Origin: Acidobacteriota bacterium
GTDB taxonomy: Bacteria > Acidobacteriota > Terriglobia > UBA7540
DNA: 7,034 nt
Assembly (NCBI GenBank): GCA_003171295.1
Contig: PMYF01000430.1
Coordinates: 2,940 to 9,973, forward strand
Reading direction: 5' to 3'
In this document: positions 1 through 5,518 of the stretch, piece by piece
Numbering within the stretch: position 1 is the stretch's first letter
How the letters are laid out: each line of letters starts with the position of its first letter
The notes under the pieces: generated by a model
What the model saw: the letters and a program-made list of their open reading frames with translations, nothing else
What the model was told of the DNA's origin: nothing
Databases searched by the model: none
Made by a program: the position numbers and the translations under genes

Positions 1-812
1 AAGGGAAAGTGCGCGTGGCGGGTTACGATGTGACCGAGGAGCCCTTGGAGGCGAAGCGGCGCACCGGCTATCTGCCGGAGAACCCTCCCGTGTATCCCGA
101 CATGACCGTGGATGAGTACCTGACTTTCGTCGCCCGGATCAAAGGCGTGCCGCGCCGGGACGTTAGGAAACGCTTGAACGAGGTCGTGGAGAAATGCGCC
201 GTGACCGAGGTCCGCAGGCGGCAGATCGGGAAACTCTCCAAAGGCTATCGGCAGCGGGTGGGGCTGGCGCAGGCGCTGATTCACAACCCGGACGTGCTGG
301 TTCTGGATGAGCCGACCGCCGGCTTGGACCCAAAGCAAATCATCGAGACCCGCGAGCTGATCAAAGGACTGGCGGGCCAGCATACCGTGGTGCTGAGCAC
401 CCACATCCTGCCGGAAGTCTCAAAGACCTGTCAGCGCGTAGTGGTGATCAACGCCGGCCTGATTGTGGCCGTCGGAACACCGGACGAACTCACGCGACGG
501 TTGCAAGGCTTCGAAACCGTCTTGATCACTGTGGAGGGCCCGGCGGCGGAAATCATGGACAAGTTCCAGCGCGTGGGCGGCGTGAACTGGGTCGAACCCC
601 GCGATTCCAGCCAGGGCCGGGTGACCCTGGAAGTGAACTCCGAAAAAGACAAGGATGTGCGCGCCGAGTTGGCGCAGGCCGTCGTGGAATCCGGCTGGAA
701 GCTTTTTGAACTGAAAACCAGTGGATTGAGCCTGGAGGACATCTTCCTGAAGCTCACTACCAAAGACCTCAGCGAGGAGGCGGCGGCGGGCGCCCTGAAA
801 GCAGCGAACTGA
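1..812 (+). CDS. ABC transporter ATP-binding protein, GldA/NatA-like, 5'-truncated by window edge
   Basis: Nucleotide-binding subunit of an ABC-2 type transporter; it would hydrolyse ATP on the cytoplasmic face to drive the permease encoded next. The reading frame is open to the window edge (GKVRVAGYDV precedes any credible start), so the true start and the Walker A motif lie upstream; GTG at 9 is not the start. Numbering residues from that codon: a Q-loop region YLPENPPVYPDMTVDEYL (21-38) with Glu where many ABC proteins have Gln, the signature KLSKGYRQR (75-83), Walker B VLVLDEPTAGLDP (96-108) and the H-loop LSTH (129-132). The SKGYR form of the signature and the YLPEN loop are typical of the GldA/NatA/CcmA exporter group. 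Residues from about 165 on form the usual C-terminal extension of this group. The family role is firm; the substrate is unknown. The stop is TGA at 810-812. Confidence 0.95.
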   Translation, partial: GKVRVAGYDVTEEPLEAKRRTGYLPENPPVYPDMTVDEYLTFVARIKGVPRRDVRKRLNEVVEKCAVTEVRRRQIGKLSKGYRQRVGLAQALIHNPDVLVLDEPTAGLDPKQIIETRELIKGLAGQHTVVLSTHILPEVSKTCQRVVVINAGLIVAVGTPDELTRRLQGFETVLITVEGPAAEIMDKFQRVGGVNWVEPRDSSQGRVTLEVNSEKDKDVRAELAQAVVESGWKLFELKTSGLSLEDIFLKLTTKDLSEEAAAGALKAAN

Positions 813-877
813 GAGGTTTTGCAACAGCCTTGCGGCTGCCCAACCACCCCCCCTTACCCGCCCTCGCACGGGAGGGA

Positions 878-898
878 CGCTCTCCCTCGGGGAGAGCG
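878..898 (+). repeat. Perfect 9-bp inverted repeat with TCG loop
   Basis: CGCTCTCCC (878-886) pairs fully with GGGAGAGCG (890-898) around a 3-nt TCG loop. The C/G-rich stem should be very stable in RNA. The CCCTC/GAGGG stem at 861-876 sits directly before it, giving a tandem-hairpin layout that recalls dispersed GC-rich intergenic repeats of bacterial genomes. No T run follows, so termination is not the favoured reading. Confidence 0.6.
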
Positions 899-923
899 CT
901 GTGGAGTTCGTCGAAAGCTTCAT

Positions 924-968
924 GTCAGGGAGGCCGGCGCCCTTACCCGGTGTCCCGCCGGCCCTGAC
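924..968 (+). repeat. Long bulged inverted repeat just upstream of the permease ribosome binding site
   Basis: GTCAGGG (924-930) pairs with CCCTGAC (962-968), and CCGGCG (934-939) pairs with CGCCGG (956-961). A 3-nt bulge (931-933) separates the two on the 5' side, and the loop is 16 nt. The stem ends 3 nt before the AAAGGA ribosome binding site (972-977) of the permease, leaving that site free. It could protect a processed 5' end of the permease mRNA or tune its translation; this is inference. Confidence 0.55.
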
Positions 969-971
969 GCG

Positions 972-977
972 AAAGGA
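972..977 (+). promoter_or_regulatory. Ribosome binding site of the permease gene
   Basis: AAAGGA lies 8 nt before ATG 986 and supports that start. Confidence 0.7.
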
Positions 978-985
978 ATCGCACC

Positions 986-1759
986 ATGCGTAACATCCTG
1001 ACGGTGGCAGGGAAGGAGCTGCGAGCTTACTTCCATTCACCGATCGCCTACCTGGTCATGACCGTGTACACAGCCATCTGCGGTTTTGTTTTTTACAGTT
1101 CCACGGCGTTCTTTGTCATCCAATCCATGCGCGCGCAGATGGGTGGGATGGGCATGCCGCCGCTCAGCCTGAATGAACACATCATCCGCCCCATCCTGGC
1201 CGGCGTGCTGACCGTCGTGCTGCTCTTCCTGATTCCCCTCATCACCATGCGCCTTTACGCGGAAGAAAAGCGTTCCGGAACCATCGAGCTCTTGCTCACC
1301 TCCCCCCTCACGGATCTCCAAATTATCCTGGGGAAGTTCCTGGGCTCCCTGGTGCTGTTTGCGATTCTGGAAGCCTTGACGTTCATCTACTTCACGGTGT
1401 TGTTCATCTATGGGAATCCGAATGCCAAACCTCTTATTGCCAATGCGCTCGGGATGCTCCTTTATGGAGCTGCGCTTCTGGCCCTGGGCATGTGGATTTC
1501 CACCTTCACGAAAAACCAGATCATTGCGGGTGCAGTCGGCCTGGCCACTTTCCTGCTGCTCTACCTCCTCGACTGGGTAAGCGCTTATTCCAGCAGCACG
1601 GTCGGGCAGGTCATGTCTTATCTCGCACTGACTACACATTTCGATAATTTCTCCAAGGGTGTTATCCAATTGAGCGACGTGGTCTATTACCTTTCCGTGG
1701 TCATGCTCGGCCTTTTCCTGACCGCGCGCTCAGTGGAAGCCTTGAAAGGGAGGCCGTAG
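986..1759 (+). CDS. ABC-2 type permease, GldF-like
   Basis: Integral membrane subunit that forms the transport path for the ATPase upstream. The 257-residue protein has about six hydrophobic segments (roughly 19-45, 70-90, 117-142, 148-172, 177-197 and 230-247). Between the second and third lies the conserved ABC-2 cytoplasmic coupling segment, LYAEEKRSGTIELLLTSPL (90-108), followed by the LGKFLG motif (115-120). Length and motif match GldF-type permeases and the related NosY-like family. The start at 986 has a good ribosome binding site and begins with the typical MRNILTVAGKELRAYF amphipathic N-terminus. The stop at 1757-1759 is 2 nt from the next gene, so the two are probably co-translated. 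The permease assignment is strong; the gliding-motility name reflects homology only, and gliding is not implied. Confidence 0.93.
   Translation: MRNILTVAGKELRAYFHSPIAYLVMTVYTAICGFVFYSSTAFFVIQSMRAQMGGMGMPPLSLNEHIIRPILAGVLTVVLLFLIPLITMRLYAEEKRSGTIELLLTSPLTDLQIILGKFLGSLVLFAILEALTFIYFTVLFIYGNPNAKPLIANALGMLLYGAALLALGMWISTFTKNQIIAGAVGLATFLLLYLLDWVSAYSSSTVGQVMSYLALTTHFDNFSKGVIQLSDVVYYLSVVMLGLFLTARSVEALKGRP
1745..1753 (+). promoter_or_regulatory. Ribosome binding site of the GldG-like gene
   Basis: AAAGGGAGG sits within the end of the permease gene, 8 nt before ATG 1762, and fixes the start of the next gene. Confidence 0.75.
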
Positions 1760-1761
1760 CC

Positions 1762-3135
1762 ATGGCGTGGAAAGATCGCATCACTGGCCGCAGCGGACAG
1801 CAGGTTCTCAAGGGCGCGAACCTTGCCATCTACACGCTGATTGGGATTGCCCTGGTGGTTCTGGTGAATTGGTTTGTCAATCGCCACGACACGCGCTGGG
1901 ATATGACACCCAACAAGAAGTACAGCCTCTCCGAACAGACCCGCAAGCTCTTGAAAGGGCTGAACCGCGGCGTGACCATCTACGTTTTCGACCGCCGCGA
2001 CAGCTTTGGTGAGCGGCGCGACCTGCTGGACATGTATGCTTCCACCACGCGCCGCCTGAGCGTGAAATATGTTGACCCGAACCGTGAACCGACCCTGGCC
2101 AAAGAGTATGGCGTGCGGACCGCAACCACTGTGGTGGTGGCGGGCGATCGCCACATGGAAGCCCAGGGCGACACGGAAGAGGGAATCACGAATGCGCTGG
2201 TGGGCGTGTTGAAAGGCCAGCGGTCCCTCTGCTTCATCCAGGGGCACGGCGAACGGAACCTGGACGGCGCGGACCGCGAGGGCTACGACCATATCAAGAA
2301 ACAACTGAGCAACGAGAACTACCAAGTCGAGCCGGTTCTCCTGATGCAGAAGATGGCCATCCCCGCCGATTGCACCGTGACAGTGATCGCCGGCCCGCAG
2401 AACGATTATCTTGCGCCGGAGGTCGATGTCCTTCGCAAGTACCTCGAAGGCGGCGGGCGCGCGCTCCTCATGCTGGATGCCGGCGCCGAGCTGCCCAATC
2501 TGGCAAAACTCCTGAGCGAGTGGAATGTCACTGCCCGCAACGATCTGGTCATCGATATGAACCCGGTGGCCCAGATCTTCGGCACCAGCCCGGCGATGCC
2601 GCTCATTGTCAAATACGGGGCCAGTCCTATCGTGACGCCGCTGACGAATCGCGCCACGATCTTTCCGCTCTCGCGCTCGTTTGAAGTCGCCAAAGAGTCC
2701 AAACCCGGCGTCAGCGTTGATTCACTCTGCGAGACTTCTGGGGAAAGCTACGACGTGACCGACTTCAATCCCAAGATGGAAAAGGTTGCTTTCCGCCCCG
2801 GGAAGGACTTGAAGGGTCCCCTGGTCGTGGCGCTGGCGGGTACGATTCCCGGCGAAGGCGAGAAAAAGACCGCGGGCCGCTTTGTGGCGCTGGGGACTTC
2901 CCTGGTCGCGGCGAACAGCTTCCTGAGTTTTCAGAGCAACCGCGATTTCGTCATGAACTCGATCAACTGGCTGTCGGCCGATGAAGACCTCATTTCGGTT
3001 CGGCCCAAACCCCCGGAAGCACAGCATCTGGCCATGACGGCGCAGCAGATGCGCCAACTTCTTCTCCTGGGCGTGTTCGGGATTCCCCTGCTGATTGTGG
3101 CGGCGGGCGTGATGGTATGGTGGCAGCGACGATGA
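1762..3135 (+). CDS. GldG-like ABC-system auxiliary protein
   Basis: A 457-residue protein with one N-terminal membrane segment (about 21-39), a large soluble part that should face the periplasm, and a C-terminal membrane segment (about 432-453) ending in basic residues (WWQRR). This topology and length match the GldG / ABC_transp_aux family. The family hallmark right after the first helix is present: WDMTPNKKYSLSEQT (46-60). Other typical marks are a GHGE motif (161-164) in the central domain and GGGRALLMLD (230-239). It has no ATPase motifs; the fold is thought to resemble a glutamine-amidotransferase-like or IFT52-like domain without obvious catalysis. It is encoded 2 nt after the permease and overlaps the DUF4340 gene by 4 nt, indicating one complex. 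The biological substrate is not known for the non-gliding versions. Confidence 0.9.
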   Translation: MAWKDRITGRSGQQVLKGANLAIYTLIGIALVVLVNWFVNRHDTRWDMTPNKKYSLSEQTRKLLKGLNRGVTIYVFDRRDSFGERRDLLDMYASTTRRLSVKYVDPNREPTLAKEYGVRTATTVVVAGDRHMEAQGDTEEGITNALVGVLKGQRSLCFIQGHGERNLDGADREGYDHIKKQLSNENYQVEPVLLMQKMAIPADCTVTVIAGPQNDYLAPEVDVLRKYLEGGGRALLMLDAGAELPNLAKLLSEWNVTARNDLVIDMNPVAQIFGTSPAMPLIVKYGASPIVTPLTNRATIFPLSRSFEVAKESKPGVSVDSLCETSGESYDVTDFNPKMEKVAFRPGKDLKGPLVVALAGTIPGEGEKKTAGRFVALGTSLVAANSFLSFQSNRDFVMNSINWLSADEDLISVRPKPPEAQHLAMTAQQMRQLLLLGVFGIPLLIVAAGVMVWWQRR

Positions 3136-4472
3136 AGAGCAAAAAATATCTGAACACCCTGATTGCACTGGCCATCCTGGCGGCGACCTGGGCGGCCTTC
3201 ACCTATTACGACAAGCGCAAGAGCAGCGAGAAACCCAAGAACGAAACGAGCAAGCAGGAGAAGGTCTTTTCCCTGGATGCACAGCACATCCAGTCCGTCA
3301 CTTTCAAGCCGCGCGAGGGCGAGGCCTTCACCTGCCGCCGCGAAGCCGGGAAGTGGACCATCCTGGGGCCACACCCATGGGGGGCGGACCAGGGGGCTCT
3401 CTCCGGTTTTCTGAACAGCCTGACGACCGCGACCCTGGAAGAGGTTATTGATCCCCACCCGGCAAGCTTGAAGGACTTTGGTCTCGATCCTCCCGGGTTC
3501 ACTCTGGACCTCACCACCGATACGAAGCCGCCCGCCTTCTCCCTGCTGCTGGGGGACGACACGCCCACCAGCGGCGGCGTCTATGCGCAGGTGGCCGGCA
3601 ACTCGCGGGTCTTTACCCTGGCAAGTTATCTGAAGAATTCCCTGGAAAAGAAGCTCTTTGACTTGCGGGACCGCCGCGCGCTCACCCTGGAGGCTGACCA
3701 GCTTCAGAAGATCGGAGTGGAATACAAAGGTACGAAGTGGACTCTCGAAAAGAATCCGGAGGGCGTGTGGGATCTCGTGTTGCCGCCCTCCGTGCGCGCC
3801 GACCGCTTCACCGTGGATGGCCTCCTCAGCCAGTTGCGGGGTTTGACGATGCAGACGATCACGGCCGAGGACAAGAAGAAAGGCGGGGAGTACGGGTTCG
3901 GTTCTCCGGAGCTGCGCCTGGCATTGACGGGCTCGGAGGGAACGCAGACGATCGTGGTCGGGAAAAAGGACAAAGAAGGTGATCGCTACCTGGCCATGAA
4001 CTCCGCGCTCGACCCGGTCTTCACGCTCAACTCCGCCTTCGTCACTCAGTTCCAGAAGAGCCAGAATGATTTGCGCGAGAAGGACCTGTTTTCGTTTTCA
4101 TCCTTCGACGCCAAGCGCGCGGATGTCCAAACTCCCAAGGGTCACTGGGTCTTCGAGCGCCATGAGAACCAGTGGAAGCAAACCGCTCCCAAAGCCAAGA
4201 ATATCAGCTCCGACAAGATGGATGCCTTCCTGACCCGCTTGCGCGACCTGCGAGCGGATTCCTTCCCAAAGGGCGAGAGCCGGGTGCAGTATGGACTGGA
4301 CAAACCCACTTATCGTTTCAGCATTCAGTCGGGAGAGAAAAACGTCACGGAGAGTGTCGAGGCCGGGAAACTGGGGGACCACATCTATGCGCGAAGGTCT
4401 ACGGACCCGGGGCCGGGCGAGCTTCCCAAGACCGCCTTGGACGATATCGAGAAGGCCTTGAGCGAGCTCTGA
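3132..4472 (+). CDS. DUF4340 membrane-anchored protein with three internal repeats
   Basis: Length is 446 residues from ATG 3132, which shares ATGA with the TGA stop of the GldG-like gene and gives a natural start MKSKKYLNTL. An in-frame ATG at 3117 would add five residues and is less likely. A single hydrophobic segment (about 6-26) after a basic N-terminus anchors the protein; the rest is hydrophilic and probably periplasmic. Three modules are visible. Each has an aligned Trp (75, 213, 348), a Pro exactly five residues later (80, 218, 353), a leucine-rich helix, and a [FY]G[LF]xxP motif (FGLDPP 116, YGFGSP 254, YGLDKP 387) 39-41 residues after the Trp. DUF4340 proteins often sit next to GldG-like genes. 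A role as periplasmic partner of the transporter is inferred from this context; no biochemical activity is known to me. Confidence 0.88.
   Translation: MKSKKYLNTLIALAILAATWAAFTYYDKRKSSEKPKNETSKQEKVFSLDAQHIQSVTFKPREGEAFTCRREAGKWTILGPHPWGADQGALSGFLNSLTTATLEEVIDPHPASLKDFGLDPPGFTLDLTTDTKPPAFSLLLGDDTPTSGGVYAQVAGNSRVFTLASYLKNSLEKKLFDLRDRRALTLEADQLQKIGVEYKGTKWTLEKNPEGVWDLVLPPSVRADRFTVDGLLSQLRGLTMQTITAEDKKKGGEYGFGSPELRLALTGSEGTQTIVVGKKDKEGDRYLAMNSALDPVFTLNSAFVTQFQKSQNDLREKDLFSFSSFDAKRADVQTPKGHWVFERHENQWKQTAPKAKNISSDKMDAFLTRLRDLRADSFPKGESRVQYGLDKPTYRFSIQSGEKNVTESVEAGKLGDHIYARRSTDPGPGELPKTALDDIEKALSEL
3324..3521 (+). repeat. DUF4340 module 1 (protein-level repeat)
   Basis: Covers residues about 65-130 of the DUF4340 protein, with Trp75, Pro80 and FGLDPP at 116-121. 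It is similar to modules 2 and 3 at the protein level only; no DNA-level identity was noticed, so the duplication is old. Confidence 0.6.
3735..3932 (+). repeat. DUF4340 module 2 (protein-level repeat)
   Basis: Covers residues about 202-267, with Trp213, Pro218 and YGFGSP at 254-259. The YGFGSP version departs from the GLD form of the other two modules. The Trp-to-motif distance of 41 residues equals that of module 1. Confidence 0.6.
4143..4331 (+). repeat. DUF4340 module 3 (protein-level repeat)
   Basis: Covers residues about 338-400, with Trp348, Pro353 and YGLDKP at 387-392. The spacing is 39 residues, two fewer than in modules 1 and 2. Confidence 0.6.
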
Positions 4473-4642
4473 CCGATTCCCATCGGCGTGTGGGGACAAG
4501 AATCAAGCGGTTTCTATAACGAATAATCAAATACTTGCGCCGTGCACAAGTAAGAAATATCTAGCGAGGTTTAATCTCAGACTGGCGATCCGTGCCCTCT
4601 CACCGGGCCCGCTAGGCGGTCTACCCTCTGCCGCAGACCCCA
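4473..4642. other. Convergent intergenic region, AT-rich island
   Basis: These 170 nt lie between the stop codons of the ABC operon and the crotonase pair. No coding or tRNA-like structure was seen. The part from about 4505 to 4575 is clearly richer in A and T than its surroundings. A small stem CCGAT/ATCGG (4473-4477/4482-4486) directly follows the DUF4340 stop but has no T tract. Another short stem, CCGC/GCGG, sits at 4609-4612/4616-4619. Confidence 0.6.
4522..4552 (-). terminator. Possible intrinsic terminator of the crotonase operon
   Basis: On the minus strand, TACTTG pairs with CAAGTA (4547-4552 with 4532-4537), followed inward by a mismatch and two more pairs closing a 3-nt loop. Reading on along the minus strand comes TTTGATTATT (4531 down to 4522), a T-rich tract. 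It lies about 90 nt past the stop of the downstream crotonase gene. The stem is short and A/T-containing, so this is a weak to moderate candidate; on the plus strand no T tract follows. Confidence 0.4.
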
Positions 4643-5476
4643 TCATCTATTCTTCCACACAGGTTTACGCTTTTCGATAAGTGCGCGCAGTCCCTCCTGG
4701 GAATCCTCCAGCTCCGACAGGTCCCGCAAGTAGAGGTCCTGGGAATGCTTCAGTGCCTGTTCGAAGGGGTGCCAGGTGCCTTCGAAAACCACGCGCTTGA
4801 GCAATTTGAGCACGGGACCGCTTTGATCGGAGATCCGCTTCACCAGGTTGTCGACGGTCTCCTGGAGTTGCGCCTGCGGCACCACGCGGTTTACCAGGCC
4901 CATCTGCACGGCTTGCACGGCGTCGATGGGATCTCCGGTGAGCAACAGTTCCATGGCCCGGTGCGGTCCAATGATGCGCGGGTAAACCACGGCACCCAGC
5001 GGCGGAAATACCCCCAGCTTGATTTCGGGCTGACGGAACTGGGCGTTCTCCGTAGCCACCACCAAGTCACAAAACGCGGCCAGTTCCGCGCCGGCGCCTG
5101 ACGCCACGCCGTCCACCACGGCCAGCACGGGCTTGGAAATCTCGATCATGGCGCGGAAGACGTTATGGAAAGCGTCCATCATCTGAAAGACCATCTGTGA
5201 GAAATATCCCTCCGCGCCCACTCCCATGGAGAAGAAGCCTTCGCACTCCGGCGCGGCATCCAGCAGGATCATCTTCACATCCTCACGGGTCGAGAGCCCA
5301 TCAATGGCCGCGGCTATTTCCACGAGCATCTCAATGTTCATGATGTTCTGCTTGGGTCGATTCAGGGTAAGGTGCGCGACCATCCCCTTGGCATCCCAGC
5401 GGATGAACTTGAAGTCCTTCTTTTCGTCGTCGCGCGCCGTTCCCTCGGTGGATCGCACAACCGGGTCGTCCCCCAT
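4643..5476 (-). CDS. Enoyl-CoA hydratase/isomerase family protein with both catalytic Glu (dienoyl-CoA-hydratase-like)
   Basis: Crotonase-fold cytosolic enzyme of 277 residues that would add water to, or isomerise, an unsaturated acyl-CoA. The core starts near residue 24 after a charged N-terminal extension. Visible marks: LNRPKQNIMNIEML (38-51), the oxyanion-hole segment GFFSMGVGAEGY (80-91), the second oxyanion segment GVASGAGAELAAFCDLV (123-139), and QPEIKLGVFPPLG (149-161). Aligned to the classical hydratase, Glu131 and Glu151 match the two catalytic glutamates and keep their 20-residue spacing. The usual IPGAGGTQ loop is replaced by VFPPLGAVVYPR, and an N-I-M-N-I segment follows LNRP. 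From memory, both features recall cyclohexa-1,5-diene-1-carbonyl-CoA hydratases, but the substrate remains uncertain. It lies 42 nt after the other crotonase gene, with a strong ribosome binding site deciding ATG 5476. Confidence 0.88.
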   Translation of the reverse strand: MGDDPVVRSTEGTARDDEKKDFKFIRWDAKGMVAHLTLNRPKQNIMNIEMLVEIAAAIDGLSTREDVKMILLDAAPECEGFFSMGVGAEGYFSQMVFQMMDAFHNVFRAMIEISKPVLAVVDGVASGAGAELAAFCDLVVATENAQFRQPEIKLGVFPPLGAVVYPRIIGPHRAMELLLTGDPIDAVQAVQMGLVNRVVPQAQLQETVDNLVKRISDQSGPVLKLLKRVVFEGTWHPFEQALKHSQDLYLRDLSELEDSQEGLRALIEKRKPVWKNR

Positions 5477-5480
5477 GGCG

Positions 5481-5489
5481 TCCTCCCTT
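5481..5489 (-). promoter_or_regulatory. Ribosome binding site of the downstream crotonase gene
   Basis: Read on the minus strand the site is AAGGGAGGA, ending 4 nt before ATG 5476. It lies in the 42-nt gap between the two crotonase genes. No promoter is evident in that gap, consistent with one transcript. Confidence 0.75.
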
Positions 5490-5518
5490 GACCGGATGGT
5501 CGAGGCCTTCCCATACCT

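Larger units (their letters stand above)
813..985 (+). other. Highly structured intergenic region inside the ABC operon
   Basis: These 173 nt between ATPase and permease contain no credible gene. They hold a chain of inverted repeats: a 5-bp stem at 825-829/834-838, a 5-bp stem at 861-865/872-876, a perfect 9-bp stem at 878-886/890-898, and a bulged 13-bp stem at 924-930 plus 934-939 against 956-961 plus 962-968. The 10-mer CCCTTACCCG occurs twice, at 851-860 and 940-949. No T tract follows any hairpin, so a classical intrinsic terminator is not supported. Plausible roles are a dispersed REP-like repeat, an mRNA processing or stabilising element, or attenuation between ATPase and permease; the sequence alone does not decide. 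Confidence 0.6.

Noticed and set aside
878..898. Intrinsic terminator after the ATPase gene
   Set aside because: The stem is strong, but the following bases are CTGTGGAGTTCG with no T tract, and termination here would cut the ATPase from its permease.
851..949. CRISPR-like or target-site duplication reading of the CCCTTACCCG repeats
   Set aside because: There are only two 10-nt copies and no transposase gene between them; too little to call an array or an insertion element.
819..1001. Small 60-codon plus-strand frame in the ATPase-permease gap
   Set aside because: It consists of the hairpin repeats, overlaps the permease start, lacks a ribosome binding site and has a low-complexity Pro/Gly/Arg-rich product.
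420..1040. 206-codon open frame on the minus strand across the ATPase 3' end and the gap
   Set aside because: It is antisense to a well-supported ABC ATPase, crosses the hairpin region and has no family-like sequence.
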